The notes beneath the pieces are model-generated. The model saw nothing but the letters and a program-made list of their open reading frames with translations. It made no database searches and was not told the origin of the DNA. 64,000 bases of DNA from Bradyrhizobium septentrionale. Its GTDB lineage: Bacteria > Pseudomonadota > Alphaproteobacteria > Rhizobiales > Xanthobacteraceae. The DNA is taken from NCBI RefSeq assembly GCF_011516645.4, contig NZ_CP088287.1:67214-131213 (forward strand), written 5' to 3'. The position numbers and the translations under genes are program-made. This document shows, one piece after another, positions 19,814 to 28,977 of this stretch (position 1 is the stretch's first letter; every line of letters starts with the position of its first letter).

Positions 19814-22518
19814 TCATCCCCTTCCTTCATCGCCGCACCCAAATCGAGAGTCACGAGTCTAAGCAACTCCTCATCTTTCATCTCAGTCAACAGGATGTCA
19901 GCTCCGCCGCTAAGAAAATCCCCAGCCAATTGTTTCTTCGACTCAATCATATGGTCGATCTTTTCCTCCACGGTGCCGCGACAAACGAACTTGTGCACAA
20001 GCACGTTCTTGGTCTGTCCGATCCGGAAGGCACGATCGGTGGCTTGGCTTTCGACAGCCGGATTCCACCACCTGTCGAAATGAATGACATGCGAGGCCGC
20101 TGTGAGATTGAGCCCGGTGCCGCCTGCTTTGACCGAGAGCACGAAGAACGGGACGTCTTCGTCTTCCTGAAATTGGCGCACCAGGTCCTTGCGCTTCTTA
20201 ACCTCTGTCTCACCATGCAGGACGAGGCCGGGCCTTCCGAATACGGAGCCCAGGAACGCCACTAGTGGCGCCGTTGACTCCTTGAACTGGGTGAAGATAA
20301 GTGCCTTCTCCTGCCGGGCGGCAACCACTTCCGCGATGTCGCGCAGACGCACAAGCTTACCGCTATCCTCCTCATTCCACGCACCGTCGCCGAGCCACTG
20401 TGATGGATGGTTGCAGATCTGCTTCAAACGCATGAGAAAAGCTAGGACGATACCTCTCCGCTTTATTCCATCGACCTCTTCGAGATGGCCGGCCAGTTCC
20501 GCCACTGCTTGCTGATAAAGCGCCGCCTGCTTGCGGCTCAAGGGGCAGAAGGTTTTCACCTCGGTCTTGTCGGGCAGGTCGGCAATGATGCTCTTGTCGG
20601 TCTTCAGCCGTCGCAGGATATAGGGGCGCACCAGTTGGCGGAGCGGACCGTAAGGGTTATGTGGCCGGTCGGCGAGGCGTTTGACGAATGCCGAAAACTC
20701 CTTCGACGATCCCAACAGGCCAGGATTGATAAAGTCGAAGATCGACCATAGGTCGCCGAGCCGATTCTCGATGGGCGTGCCGGTCAGCGCAATGCGCATT
20801 TCTGCCTTGAGCCTCTTGACCGATTTTGTCTGCTTAGCGCCCGGGTTCTTGATGGCCTGTGCTTCATCGAGCACCACAAACCGCCATGATGTAGTTTCTA
20901 GCCAAGGCGTACGCGTCAGAAAGCCGTAGCTCGTGATTACGAGATCGACATCTGCGCATCTGTCCGCACTGTAAGTGTTCAGTTTCTCGGACGGCGCAGC
21001 CGATGGATGGACCACGACTGTTTTCAAAGTTGGCGCAAATCGGGAAATCTCGGCGGCCCAATTGGCTAACAACGAGGCGGGGGCTACGAGCAGGCAAGGT
21101 TTCCGAATTGCCATGTCCTCATTCTTGATCACCAGCAGCAGCGACAACACCTGGATGGTTTTGCCGAGCCCCATATCGTCGGCAAGGCAAGCCCCAAGCT
21201 TGAGCTGCGTTAGCAGATAGAGCCATTGCACACCCGACTGCTGATAGGGTCGCAGCGTACCCTGAAAATGTTGACCGGGGTCGACCCGCATGAGCCAATC
21301 GGGATGGCGCAGGGTCGCCAGCGTCTCCGCCAGCCAGGGGCCGGCAACGGTCTGGCTCCAATCGATGTCGGCTGGTGCGGCAGTTTTATCTCCGGCAATG
21401 CCAGCCCCAGCCAGCAGACGCATCGCCTCACCGAACGAAAGACCATCGGCGGCGGCGCGGCGCTCGATGGCCTCAAATTGCTCGAGTGTGCGATGCAGTC
21501 GTTCATGATCGACCTCGACCCACTTGCCACGGATTAAGGTCAATCCATCGGAATGCGCCAGGAGTCGCTTGATGTCGGCCTTCGAGAGGCTTTCGCCCTC
21601 GAGCGTCACCTCCATTCGGAAGTCGAGCAGCGCGTCCATCCCCAGCTGTGATGGCGCATTGCCCCCGACCGTTGCTTTCACTTGCGGGCGTGCGGGGTGG
21701 TTCATGCGCCAACTCGCTGGCATTCGCACGACCACCCCGGCGCTTTCGAGCGCGGGAACATCCTTCAGGAATTGCAGAGCCTGTTGTGGGCTCCAGCGCA
21801 GCGGGTGAAAGATATCGCCGGCATCGACCATGGTCTTCAACCAAGGGCAACTTTCGGCGGCACGCTGGACGGGCATCAGCAGCGAGAGCAGGCGTTGGCG
21901 GTTCCTCGCACCGGAATACTCCTGCAAGGCCTTGCCGAGCGGCAGATGCTGGGCCTTGGCCCCAGCCGAAAGTCGGGTCGTGTAGGTCGCAAGAAACGCG
22001 AACGGGGCTTCTTCGTCCTTCCGGTTCTCCGCGAGGTTGAAATGAACGCGCCCAACCAAATTCCATGCCGGATGACGGCTCTTGAGGAACTCCTGCACGG
22101 AGAGCTTGGCCTGCACCAACTCGGCATCAAAGGCCGCATCCATACCTCGCCAAAGATTGGCCAGGACAGACGTCGTCAGGTATTCCGCGCCGGTCATCGG
22201 CGGAACGGCCGCTGCCATCGTGTCCAGCTCGCCATCGGCGGGGATTGGCACAGGCGGCTTGGTCCGGCCGTCTCCAACACTAGGAAGAGCGCACAGTGCA
22301 GTCATGTAGCGCATTCCAAGCTCTCGCCAATACGACAACACCGGCGGGAGAACCGTCGCGACTTCGTCGGCGCCGAGCCACAACAATCCGTGCCCTGAGC
22401 CCCGTAAAAATGCTTTCTCCAGCCGCAAGCCCTGATCGGGCTCCAACGCAGGAGCTTGCGCCGTTTGTCGCAGCGTCAGCAAACCATGCGGGGTGAGAAC
22501 GGGTTCCAGCGTCATCAT
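19810..22518 (-). CDS. SNF2-family helicase (DEAD/DEAH, HelZ-like)
   Basis: A 902-aa protein. The N-terminal 390 residues form a bacterial SNF2-associated region without a known enzyme fold (DDIDWSQ-like stretch near 390). The ATPase core follows: motif I LADDMGLGKTIQVL (about residue 440), motif II VLDEAQAIKN (about 550), motif III ALTGTPIENRLGDLW, then the C-terminal lobe with KALIFTQFKES, SVKAGGTGLNLTAASHVIHF (motif V) and DRAFRIGQTKNV (motif VI). SNF2 ATPases translocate on double-stranded DNA and remodel protein-DNA complexes. The gene overlaps the SWIM gene, and only about 105 bp separate it from an IS3 insertion upstream, so its native promoter may be lost. Confidence 0.93.
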   Translation of the reverse strand: MMTLEPVLTPHGLLTLRQTAQAPALEPDQGLRLEKAFLRGSGHGLLWLGADEVATVLPPVLSYWRELGMRYMTALCALPSVGDGRTKPPVPIPADGELDTMAAAVPPMTGAEYLTTSVLANLWRGMDAAFDAELVQAKLSVQEFLKSRHPAWNLVGRVHFNLAENRKDEEAPFAFLATYTTRLSAGAKAQHLPLGKALQEYSGARNRQRLLSLLMPVQRAAESCPWLKTMVDAGDIFHPLRWSPQQALQFLKDVPALESAGVVVRMPASWRMNHPARPQVKATVGGNAPSQLGMDALLDFRMEVTLEGESLSKADIKRLLAHSDGLTLIRGKWVEVDHERLHRTLEQFEAIERRAAADGLSFGEAMRLLAGAGIAGDKTAAPADIDWSQTVAGPWLAETLATLRHPDWLMRVDPGQHFQGTLRPYQQSGVQWLYLLTQLKLGACLADDMGLGKTIQVLSLLLVIKNEDMAIRKPCLLVAPASLLANWAAEISRFAPTLKTVVVHPSAAPSEKLNTYSADRCADVDLVITSYGFLTRTPWLETTSWRFVVLDEAQAIKNPGAKQTKSVKRLKAEMRIALTGTPIENRLGDLWSIFDFINPGLLGSSKEFSAFVKRLADRPHNPYGPLRQLVRPYILRRLKTDKSIIADLPDKTEVKTFCPLSRKQAALYQQAVAELAGHLEEVDGIKRRGIVLAFLMRLKQICNHPSQWLGDGAWNEEDSGKLVRLRDIAEVVAARQEKALIFTQFKESTAPLVAFLGSVFGRPGLVLHGETEVKKRKDLVRQFQEDEDVPFFVLSVKAGGTGLNLTAASHVIHFDRWWNPAVESQATDRAFRIGQTKNVLVHKFVCRGTVEEKIDHMIESKKQLAGDFLSGGADILLTEMKDEELLRLVTLDLGAAMKEGDE

Positions 22519-22690
22519 GACGGTGGGACCTTACGACCCCACCGGAAATGTTGGCGATTTTGGTGGTGAGCGGCGCGCCACATCGAGAAGTAATTCGCCA
22601 TTCTGTCACGAAGTACCGAGGAATGAGAAATGGACCCGCGGAGCGGGACCGCTTGAGCCGGTTTGTTAGTTGGAAACTGACCGCTCCTGA

Positions 22691-23626
22691 TTACTTCCTA
22701 TCACGCTGCCAGAGACTCTGTCTGCTGCTGTTGCTGGGGCATGTGGTCAACGCGTCAGCGTTGTCCACCATGTCCACAGCCTTCGCGGCCTGCATCCGTT
22801 CGCGCCAGACCGCCATCGGCGTGCGATAGCCGAGCGCCTGATGAAGGCGACGATCGTTATAGAAGGCGATCCAGCTCGCGACCCCTGCCTTGGCCTCGCG
22901 GCCGTCGGCATAGCCCTTGAGATAGATGTCCTCATGCTTGAGCGACCGCCACAGCCGCTCGATGAAGACGTTGTCCATCCAACGACCGCGGCCATCCATG
23001 GAGATCTTGATCCCTGCGCCCGCCAACGCGCCGGTGAAGGCCGCGCTGGTGAACTGGCTGCCTTGGTCGGTATTGAAAATCTCCGGCCTGCCGTACTTCG
23101 CCAGCGCCTCTTCCAGAGCCGCCACGCAGAACGAGACGTCCATCGTGTTCGACAACCGCCACGCCAGAACCGCACGGCTCGCCCAGTCGATGATGGCGAC
23201 GAGATAAAGAAAGCCACGGCCGATGGGCAGATACGTGATGTCGGCGGCCCACACCTGGTTCGGCCGGTCGATCGTCATGTTGCGCAACAGATAAGGATAG
23301 ATCTTGTGGCCCGGCGCCGGCTTCGTCGTGTTCGGCTTCGGTCCCAGCGCCGCGATGCCCATCTTGCGCATCAACCGCTGCACGCGCTTGCGATTGACCT
23401 GAAGCCCCTCAGCCTTCAGCATTGCGGTCATTCGCCGCGAGCCCAGGAACGGCCAGGCGATGAACAGCTCGTCGATCCGCCGCATCAGGGCAAGGTCGTT
23501 GTCGTTGGCCGGCCGGGGCGGCCGGTAGACCCCGAAGCGCGCGATGCCAAGCAACAGGCATTGCCGACGGATCGACAGCGCCTTGTCGGCGCGATCGAGC
23601 ATTCCTCGACGGTCCGGCGTGCTCAT
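22691..23626 (-). CDS. IS3-family transposase OrfB (DDE)
   Basis: A 311-aa product: [20 protein letters not shown], an HTH_21-type region ([20 protein letters not shown]), then the rve integrase core with [16 protein letters not shown] (Asp), [19 protein letters not shown] (Asp) and [20 protein letters not shown] (Glu). The ATG overlaps the OrfA stop (23623-23626). It is probably made mainly as an OrfAB fusion by frameshifting on the T-tract at 23644-23650. Confidence 0.9.
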   Translation of the reverse strand: MSTPDRRGMLDRADKALSIRRQCLLLGIARFGVYRPPRPANDNDLALMRRIDELFIAWPFLGSRRMTAMLKAEGLQVNRKRVQRLMRKMGIAALGPKPNTTKPAPGHKIYPYLLRNMTIDRPNQVWAADITYLPIGRGFLYLVAIIDWASRAVLAWRLSNTMDVSFCVAALEEALAKYGRPEIFNTDQGSQFTSAAFTGALAGAGIKISMDGRGRWMDNVFIERLWRSLKHEDIYLKGYADGREAKAGVASWIAFYNDRRLHQALGYRTPMAVWRERMQAAKAVDMVDNADALTTCPSNSSRQSLWQRDRK

Positions 23627-23916
23627 CTTCCGGACCTCCGCGCTAAAAAATCGCGCTCGACCGTCAGTTGTCCAATCTTGGCGTGCAGCTTCTCGATCTC
23701 GCGTTCGCGCGTTTCCTCGCTCTCGCGCCCGACACCCGCATCAAAGGCCCGCGCCGCCTGGTCCAGCAGTTGCTTCTTCCAGGCATAGATCTGGTTCGGG
23801 TGAACCTCATAGCGCTGGGCCAGATCGGCCACCGTCGCCTGCTCCCGCACCGCTTCCAGCGCAATCTTTGCCTTCAGTGCCGCGTCGATCTTGCGTCTCG
23901 TCTTCGTCGTCATCAT
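23623..23916 (-). CDS. IS3-family OrfA (HTH, leucine zipper)
   Basis: A 97-aa protein with an N-terminal HTH ([36 protein letters not shown]) and a heptad-repeat C terminus ([20 protein letters not shown]). OrfA binds the IS ends and represses or directs transposition. Its end overlaps OrfB. Confidence 0.9.
   Translation of the reverse strand: MMTTKTRRKIDAALKAKIALEAVREQATVADLAQRYEVHPNQIYAWKKQLLDQAARAFDAGVGRESEETREREIEKLHAKIGQLTVERDFLARRSGR
23644..23650 (-). promoter_or_regulatory. in-phase -1 frameshift heptamer T-TTT-TTA
   Basis: In OrfA the codons GAT TTT TTA (minus strand) place the heptamer T TTT TTA in the X-XXY-YYZ register. A -1 slip there continues through SAEVRK straight into the OrfB start Met, and the OrfB frame is -1 relative to OrfA (290 nt offset). 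This fits programmed OrfAB synthesis in IS3 elements. Confidence 0.7.
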
Positions 23917-23984
23917 GCCCTCCGTCTATCAAACGGAGCGGCCCTTTTCCAACTTAACCTCTGATCCCAAAATCGGGGTCCATT

Positions 23985-24351
23985 TCAGATGGGCGCGGTC
24001 AGCAATTCCTTGACCAGAATGAACTGGAGAACGCACTCCGCGACTGCGGCCGGACTCTCAAGAAGAAAACCATCATCTTTCAAAACATCAACGTTCCTTT
24101 CGCTTTGCGAAAGCTCGATTTGCACCAACTTTGCGCCAATCTCATCCGGCGTGAACATGCGCCTCACCTCGGAAAAGAACCGCGGCAGTTCCCGCGCGAA
24201 GTCGGGGATGTCTTGAGGCAGTACTGGCAAAACTCATCAACTTCTCACCGACAAGGTAGTCGAAGGCCGCCGTGAGCCCGAATCGCGCCTTGATCGTTTG
24301 AGCCGCTTCGCACTGTTCGATCCAAATCTTATGCGCTTTGCGCACATTCAT
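23985..24351 (-). pseudogene. conserved rhizobial hypothetical protein, frameshifted and IS3-truncated
   Basis: The first part, MNVRKAHKIWIEQCEAAQTI to VGEKLMSFASTAS, runs from 24351. The continuation DIPDFARELPRFFSEVRRMF, then TPDEIGAKLVQIELSQSERN, is in another frame. One extra base near 24215 explains the shift. The end (VLQFILVKELLTA) runs into the IS3 terminus, which provides the stop. Genes like this commonly sit beside RecD-like helicase genes on rhizobial replicons; function unknown. Only 9 bp separate it from the recD2 stop, so it was probably in the same operon. Confidence 0.6.
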
Positions 24352-24360
24352 CGTCGGCCC

Positions 24361-26562
24361 TCATCTTGTCGGCATCGACGCTATTCTTGACGCCAGCCAC
24401 TCGTTCAATTTCGACCACCTTCGCCGCCCCGAAACGTTGCGAACCGCGATGGCAACGGCCTTCTTCTGACCGACCAGAACTACCAGTTGTTTGCCCCGGG
24501 TGACGCCGGTATAGAGCAGGTTTCGTTGCAGCATGGTGTAGTGCTGCGTCATCACCGGGATCACTACGGCAGGGTATTCTGAACCCTGGCTCTTATGGAT
24601 AGTTGCTGCGTAGGCCGGCACCAGCGTGTCGAGCTCGCCAAACTCATAAATGACCGAGCGGCCGTCGAAGCTTGCGGTGAGTTCGCTGTCTTCGGAACTG
24701 ACATCGTCGATATAACCGATGTCACCGTTATAGACCTCCTTGTCGTAATCGTTTTCGATCTGCATCACTTTGTCGCCGGACGCGAACGTCGAACCGAAGC
24801 GTTCGACCTTGCGCTCGCCGGCGGGGTTCAGAGCCGTCTGCAGTTCGATGTTTAGCGAGCGCGCACCGACGCCGCCCCGGTTCATTGGACACAGAACCTG
24901 AATGTCGCGAATTGGGTCGAGGCCGAAGCGATTGGGGATCCGTGTCTTCACCAACTCGATGATACGCTGTACGGCGGTTTCTGGATCGCCTGCTTGCACG
25001 AAGTAGAAATCGCTATCCGTGCCGGGCAGGCTGAGATCGGGGATAGCCCCCTGATTGATGCGATGTGCGCTGATGATGATGCGGCTTTGCGCGGCCTGCC
25101 GGAACACCTCGGTGAGACGCACCACCGGCACAGCACCGGATGAGATGACGTCGGCCAGCACTTGGCCTGGCCCAACCGAAGGAAGCTGGTCGATGTCGCC
25201 GACGATCAAAAGGGCAGACTTGTCTGGCACTGCCTTGATGAGTGACTGCATCAGCATGACGTCTACCATTGAGGCTTCGTCGACAACAAGCAGGTCGCAG
25301 TCGAGCGGATTGTCTTCGCCGCGCTTGAAGCCGCCGCCCTTGGGGTCAACCTCCAGCAGCCGGTGGATCGTCCTAGCCTCAAAACCGGTCGCCTCGGTCA
25401 TGCGCTTGGCGGCGCGGCCGGTCGGCGCGCATAGCAGGAGCCTCACGCCCTTTGCTGCGAGAATGCGGAGAATACCTTTGACGATGGTGGTCTTGCCGAC
25501 ACCAGGACCGCCGGTCATGACCAACGCTTTGGACATCAATGCGAGCCGGATCGCAGCGACCTGGCTTTCGGCAAGGGTAAGCCCGATCCGTTGCTCGACC
25601 CAAGGCAGTGCCTTGTCTGGATTGATCCAGGGCCAGGGCAGTGTGCCATTCGCTAGCCGGATCAGCCGCTCGGCAATCGAGCGCTCCGCCCGATGCAGGC
25701 CCACCAGAAATACGCAGGACGTTTCGCCTACGCTGTCTGCGATGACCGTGCCTGCTGTCCGTTCGAGATCAAGCGCAATGCGCACCAGTTCCACCGGGAC
25801 CTCAAGCAGCTTCTCGGCAAGCGGCAGCAGTTCATCCGTCGGCAAACCGCAGTGCCCTTCGTCCATCGCCTCGGTCAGCCCATAGGAGATCCCGGCCCGA
25901 ACCCGGATCATTGCGGTCTTTTCGATGCCGAGTTTCATCGCGATCGCGTCGGCAGTCTTGAAGCCGATGCCGCGAATGTCGCGCGCGAGGCGGTAGGGGT
26001 TCTCGGTCATGACCTGTACGGCGTCCGCGCCATAGGTCTTATAGATGCGCACCGCCCGCGCTGTGCCGACGCCATTGCTGTGCAGGAAGACCATGATTTC
26101 GCGAACGATCTTCTGTTCAGCCCAGGCGGCCGTGATCCGGTTGGCCCGAACCGGGCCGATGCCCGTTACCTCGCGCAGGCGTTCGGGCTCCGCCTCGATG
26201 GTATCGAACACCTTCTCACCGAAGGCGCGCACCAGCTTCTTGGCATAGACTGGCCCGATGCCGCGGATCATCCCGGAGCCGAGGTATTTCTCGATGCCGT
26301 CGAGCGATGTCGGTTCCGAGGTCTTTAAGAACTTCGCCCTGTACTGTTGGCCATGGGTGCGGTCATTGACCCATTCGCCCGATGCGGTAATCCACTCGCC
26401 AGCGGAGATCACCGCGGCGTGCCCGACTACAGTGACCAGTTCGCGGTGGCCGCGCGCCTTGATCCGCAAAACGCAGTAGCCATTCCCGTCGTTGTGGTAT
26501 GTGACGCGCTCAACAAGGCCAGCAAGAACTTCCCGGCTTGATGGTTCCGGCTGCGGTTTCAT
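24361..26562 (-). CDS. recD2: RecD2-type ATP-dependent DNA helicase
   Basis: About 733 aa from the ATG at 26562 (MKPQPEPSSREVLAGLVERV); the frame is open to 26730 but that extension does not look conserved. The N-terminal OB-like part (NGYCVLRIKARG) is followed by helix-hairpin-helix motifs (LGSGMIRGIGPVYAKKLV, LREVTGIGPVRANRI), then superfamily 1B motifs: Walker A GGPGVGKTTIVKG (about residue 350), LLVVDEASMVD, IVGDIDQLPSVGPGQ, and the C-terminal TIHKSQGSEYPAVVIP and LLYTGVTRGKQ. RecD2 proteins are 5'-3' helicases acting in repair without RecBC. It looks intact and leads the minus-strand cluster towards the SNF2/SWIM pair. Confidence 0.93.
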   Translation of the reverse strand: MKPQPEPSSREVLAGLVERVTYHNDGNGYCVLRIKARGHRELVTVVGHAAVISAGEWITASGEWVNDRTHGQQYRAKFLKTSEPTSLDGIEKYLGSGMIRGIGPVYAKKLVRAFGEKVFDTIEAEPERLREVTGIGPVRANRITAAWAEQKIVREIMVFLHSNGVGTARAVRIYKTYGADAVQVMTENPYRLARDIRGIGFKTADAIAMKLGIEKTAMIRVRAGISYGLTEAMDEGHCGLPTDELLPLAEKLLEVPVELVRIALDLERTAGTVIADSVGETSCVFLVGLHRAERSIAERLIRLANGTLPWPWINPDKALPWVEQRIGLTLAESQVAAIRLALMSKALVMTGGPGVGKTTIVKGILRILAAKGVRLLLCAPTGRAAKRMTEATGFEARTIHRLLEVDPKGGGFKRGEDNPLDCDLLVVDEASMVDVMLMQSLIKAVPDKSALLIVGDIDQLPSVGPGQVLADVISSGAVPVVRLTEVFRQAAQSRIIISAHRINQGAIPDLSLPGTDSDFYFVQAGDPETAVQRIIELVKTRIPNRFGLDPIRDIQVLCPMNRGGVGARSLNIELQTALNPAGERKVERFGSTFASGDKVMQIENDYDKEVYNGDIGYIDDVSSEDSELTASFDGRSVIYEFGELDTLVPAYAATIHKSQGSEYPAVVIPVMTQHYTMLQRNLLYTGVTRGKQLVVLVGQKKAVAIAVRNVSGRRRWSKLNEWLASRIASMPTR

Positions 26563-26779
26563 GCGGATCGTCGCATCATCTGCTCCGTCGCCGAGAGCAC
26601 CATTTGTGGACAGCTCTCTTCCCGAACCCAATTTGCTCAGTTGGATCGTCGTTGGCAAGCCACCACGGTGGTCAACCCCCTTCGGAGCCCACCGAGTTGG
26701 CATGCATAGCGCGACTGCATGGCCGATCAATGGGCGTCCGGCGATATGTGTCGGTAGCCGCCGTGCGGTGTAAGAATCG

Positions 26780-27018
26780 AACTGTAAAGGAGACCAGCCA
26801 GTCGTGATTTCGCTTTGCGGTTACCGCCGGCCGCGGCAATCTTGGTCTCGACCAGCAGCCGATCAATCTTGGCTGCGCTGACGCCGAGCACCAGTGCTCA
26901 ATCGGCCTGGTCCGAGCTTGAGCCGGCCATGCCGCTCCAGCGAAGGCAGCAACGTCGGAATCATTACCCTGAGCCGCTTGCCGCAGATCCGATCCGAGGC
27001 CTCCCATAGCGCCACCAG
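26780..27018 (-). pseudogene. decayed integrase-like transposase, N-terminal part
   Basis: Minus-strand reading, with frame changes, gives WEASDRICGKRLRVMIPTLL, then PSLERHGRLKLGP and a run that loses coherence (AKIDRLLVETKIAAAG). This resembles the region upstream of the DDE core in the same integrase-like family as the fragment at 4508-5497. It directly abuts direct repeat B. Confidence 0.5.
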
Positions 27019-27019
27019 T

Positions 27020-27109
27020 GTGAATCCGCGTGGGCTCCGGACGCCGATCGGCGTCGCAAGTGCTTGACTGACTTCGCGCGTGCGGGGTCAATGTTCAGCG
27101 TCGATTCAC
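27020..27109 (+). repeat. 90-bp direct repeat, copy B
   Basis: 85 of 90 bases are identical to 18647-18736, in the same orientation and with the same GTGAATC/GATTCAC ends. The distance between the copies is about 8.3 kb. Confidence 0.85.
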
Positions 27110-27207
27110 AATCGCCCCCCCGGGCAATTACGGGTGCCGCAACGCGCGCCTTGCAGTTGCGCTGCGGAAGACGCAAAAGGAGGGCAATCTTAGCATCGGC
27201 TTTTTCA

Positions 27208-27417
27208 ATGGCGTTACAAAAGCAAAAGATCACCAAAGACCAGCTTCATGAATTGATCCTAGAACGGTTTGGACTGATCAACTTCTTTCAGGTCAGCGAG
27301 GACAGGCAGCTCGGGTTCCGCACAACTGTGGTAGCGGCGCCGGCGGATCTCTATGAGTTACATTCTCGGCTCGAACGTATTTGCAGTGAGTTGCGGCCAA
27401 GATTTGAGTTAGAGTGA
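27208..27417 (+). CDS. hypothetical protein, 69 aa
   Basis: Starts MALQKQKITKDQLHELILER, then GLINFFQVSEDRQLGFRTTV and LHSRLERICSELRPRFELE. It looks like a compact alpha/beta protein with an acidic end. The Met at 27208 was chosen because the open frame upstream enters the 90-bp repeat. No recognised domain; codon use and the regular amphipathic pattern suggest it is real. Confidence 0.55.
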   Translation: MALQKQKITKDQLHELILERFGLINFFQVSEDRQLGFRTTVVAAPADLYELHSRLERICSELRPRFELE

Positions 27418-27604
27418 GTCACGACCTCAGGCGGGATCTTCGAGGGGCTTTCGGCTGATTGGCGTTGGTCGAAGTATCTATATCTGGGCTCCGGTGGGTG
27501 TGTGTGCGTAAGTTCACAGAAGCATCGCAGACCGGGTGCTACATATTCTTCGCGAATATTATTGCGGTCGTTCATAGTGGGTGACGGAGTTTACGGAGAA
27601 TTAC

Positions 27605-27769
27605 ATGGCACCGATACAGGCTAGGTTCCTCGTACGAAGAGGTAGCGTCGACTGGATGGTTTATGATCGGGATCGCAAGGGGGCGGCCCAACTGAAGGAT
27701 TACAGCTTGGCTGAGAAGCTGACGAAGGAACAAGCTGAGCAGATTAAGCAGCGGCTGGAGACGGCTTGA
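27605..27769 (+). CDS. hypothetical small protein, 54 aa
   Basis: MAPIQARFLVRRGSVDWMVY, followed by DRDRKGAAQLKDYSLAEKLT and a short charged helix. The ATG at 27605 has GGAG six bases upstream, better than the alternative at 27581. Short proteins with this pattern (WMVYDRDRKGPA...) are frequent in Bradyrhizobium genomes, with unknown function. Confidence 0.6.
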   Translation: MAPIQARFLVRRGSVDWMVYDRDRKGAAQLKDYSLAEKLTKEQAEQIKQRLETA

Positions 27770-28312
27770 CCGACGTTTGCAAGGACTGGTGCTCGCACAA
27801 CGTCCAGATGGACGCGGCGAGATGGCCGGACGAGATGCAGCTATCCGATCTCCAGCCGCGGTTCACTTGCACAGTCTGAGGCAAGCGCGCAGCTCAATCA
27901 TTCGTTCGGTCGATGAGCCGCCAAGGATGGGTACGCGCGGCTGACGGGGGCTACCCTGCCCAAGTTTGGCCGAAATGGCCCCCATGCTGGTACGAGCCAT
28001 CTAAGGGGCTATCCGTTGTGTGGTTGAGCCTTGGCGGTGTCGTCCGGCAACGTCGTCGCCAAGGCTCTCACGCGCGCATTCGGTCAATGGGTGCGAAGTG
28101 GTGGCGTTCGGAGTGTGCAGGCTAGCTGAAGCATCATTCCAACGGCCGCGCTAAACTCGCGAGCGTTTGTGATCTTACAAATGTCACAGCCGCTGGCTAG
28201 AAACGTATCTACTGATTAGCACGGGCTCTTTCAATTGGCCATATTGCGATGGCGGCTAGCGAAGAGCGCGCTCGCCGAATCCGCGGCGGCGCATCGCAAA
28301 GGAAGAGTGCAG
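27770..28312. other. intergenic region with a zinc-ribbon-like remnant
   Basis: At 27776-27895 the plus strand reads CKDWCSHNVQMDAARWPDE, then LSDLQPRFTCTV, stop, GKR. It looks like a broken copy of a small rhizobial Cys-rich protein family (CxxCxH ... RWPDxxxLSDxxPRFxCxxCGKR). A similar ruin is at 52590-52700. The remaining 400 bp show no gene. Confidence 0.4.
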
Positions 28313-28666
28313 ATGTTCAAGAGACAGGTGTCGGGCCGCAAGCTTAAGTGCGCAACCAAGCGACGTCGAGCGAAGCCGAAGCGGACAGCGCGTCGTCAAC
28401 TGGACGGAGCGTTCAACTTTGCAACGCGCGTATTTTCAGATTTCGACCCGACCACGGGGGGCGAGGGTGAAATACGGGACCGCATGGTCAGGACGGCTGA
28501 AGGACGCTTCTATTTGATAGAAGGTCCAGACATCAAGCCGAGTGCTCGTGAAGTCGTAACGCCTTATAGGCTCGAAGATGTCTTTGCGTGGTTGCAGGAT
28601 TGTCCGGAGCAAATCGAGCGGACAGTGATCGTCGGCAACGCCAACTGCAATCTTTTTGAGCGCTGA
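28313..28666 (+). CDS. hypothetical protein, 117 aa
   Basis: Starts at MFKRQVSGRKLKCATKRRRA, with AAGGAAG eight bases upstream, rather than at the more distal Met at 28235. The N terminus is strongly basic, then GAFNFATRVFSDFDPTTGGE, EGRFYLIEGPDIKPSAREVV and a WLQDCPEQIERTVIVGNANC end. No known domain. The basic head might bind nucleic acid, but that is a guess. Confidence 0.55.
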   Translation: MFKRQVSGRKLKCATKRRRAKPKRTARRQLDGAFNFATRVFSDFDPTTGGEGEIRDRMVRTAEGRFYLIEGPDIKPSAREVVTPYRLEDVFAWLQDCPEQIERTVIVGNANCNLFER

Positions 28667-28968
28667 GTTCTGCTTTGGGCGACTAAGGCGCGGGGCGTCA
28701 GACGACGCCCTGCGTATAACCGAACTCCCGTGGGTTTCGTCAGCTTTCCGAAAGCTTGCCCGAACAATAAGCTGTTGCAGTGAGGATCAATTACGACAAC
28801 GCCCCCTCCGACGGGCAGAGTCCGGCCAGTAGCGCGATGCGCTGACCGGCGCTGCTACGACTGCTTACGGCCGCTTTAGCTGCTCAAGGACCCGCCTCTT
28901 TCGCTGCTGACGAGAAAGCGAGTGAGCCAGTCAGGCGCCCCCCGAGCGCGGCCCCAAGGGCAAACCCA
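28667..28968. other. intergenic region before IS256, no intact gene
   Basis: The last bases, joined across the IS256 insertion, give a short plus-strand frame ending GPKGKPTGKYLVKACKERRL, so the IS may have disrupted the end of a small gene. Nothing else is recognisable. Confidence 0.35.
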
Positions 28969-28977
28969 CCGGGAAAT

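Larger units (their letters stand above)
22624..23987 (-). mobile_element. IS3-family element
   Basis: The orfA and orfB genes lie between inverted ends TGAGAAATGGACCC (22624) and GGGTCCATTTCA (ending 23987). The copy is 1.36 kb and looks complete. It lies inside the SNF2/RecD2 gene block, and its right end supplies the stop codon of the truncated gene at 23985-24351. I do not see a clear target duplication. Confidence 0.8.

Noticed and set aside
26563..26730. N-terminal 56-residue extension of RecD2
   Set aside because: The extension has no family resemblance and MKPQPEPSSREVLAGLVERV is the natural start.
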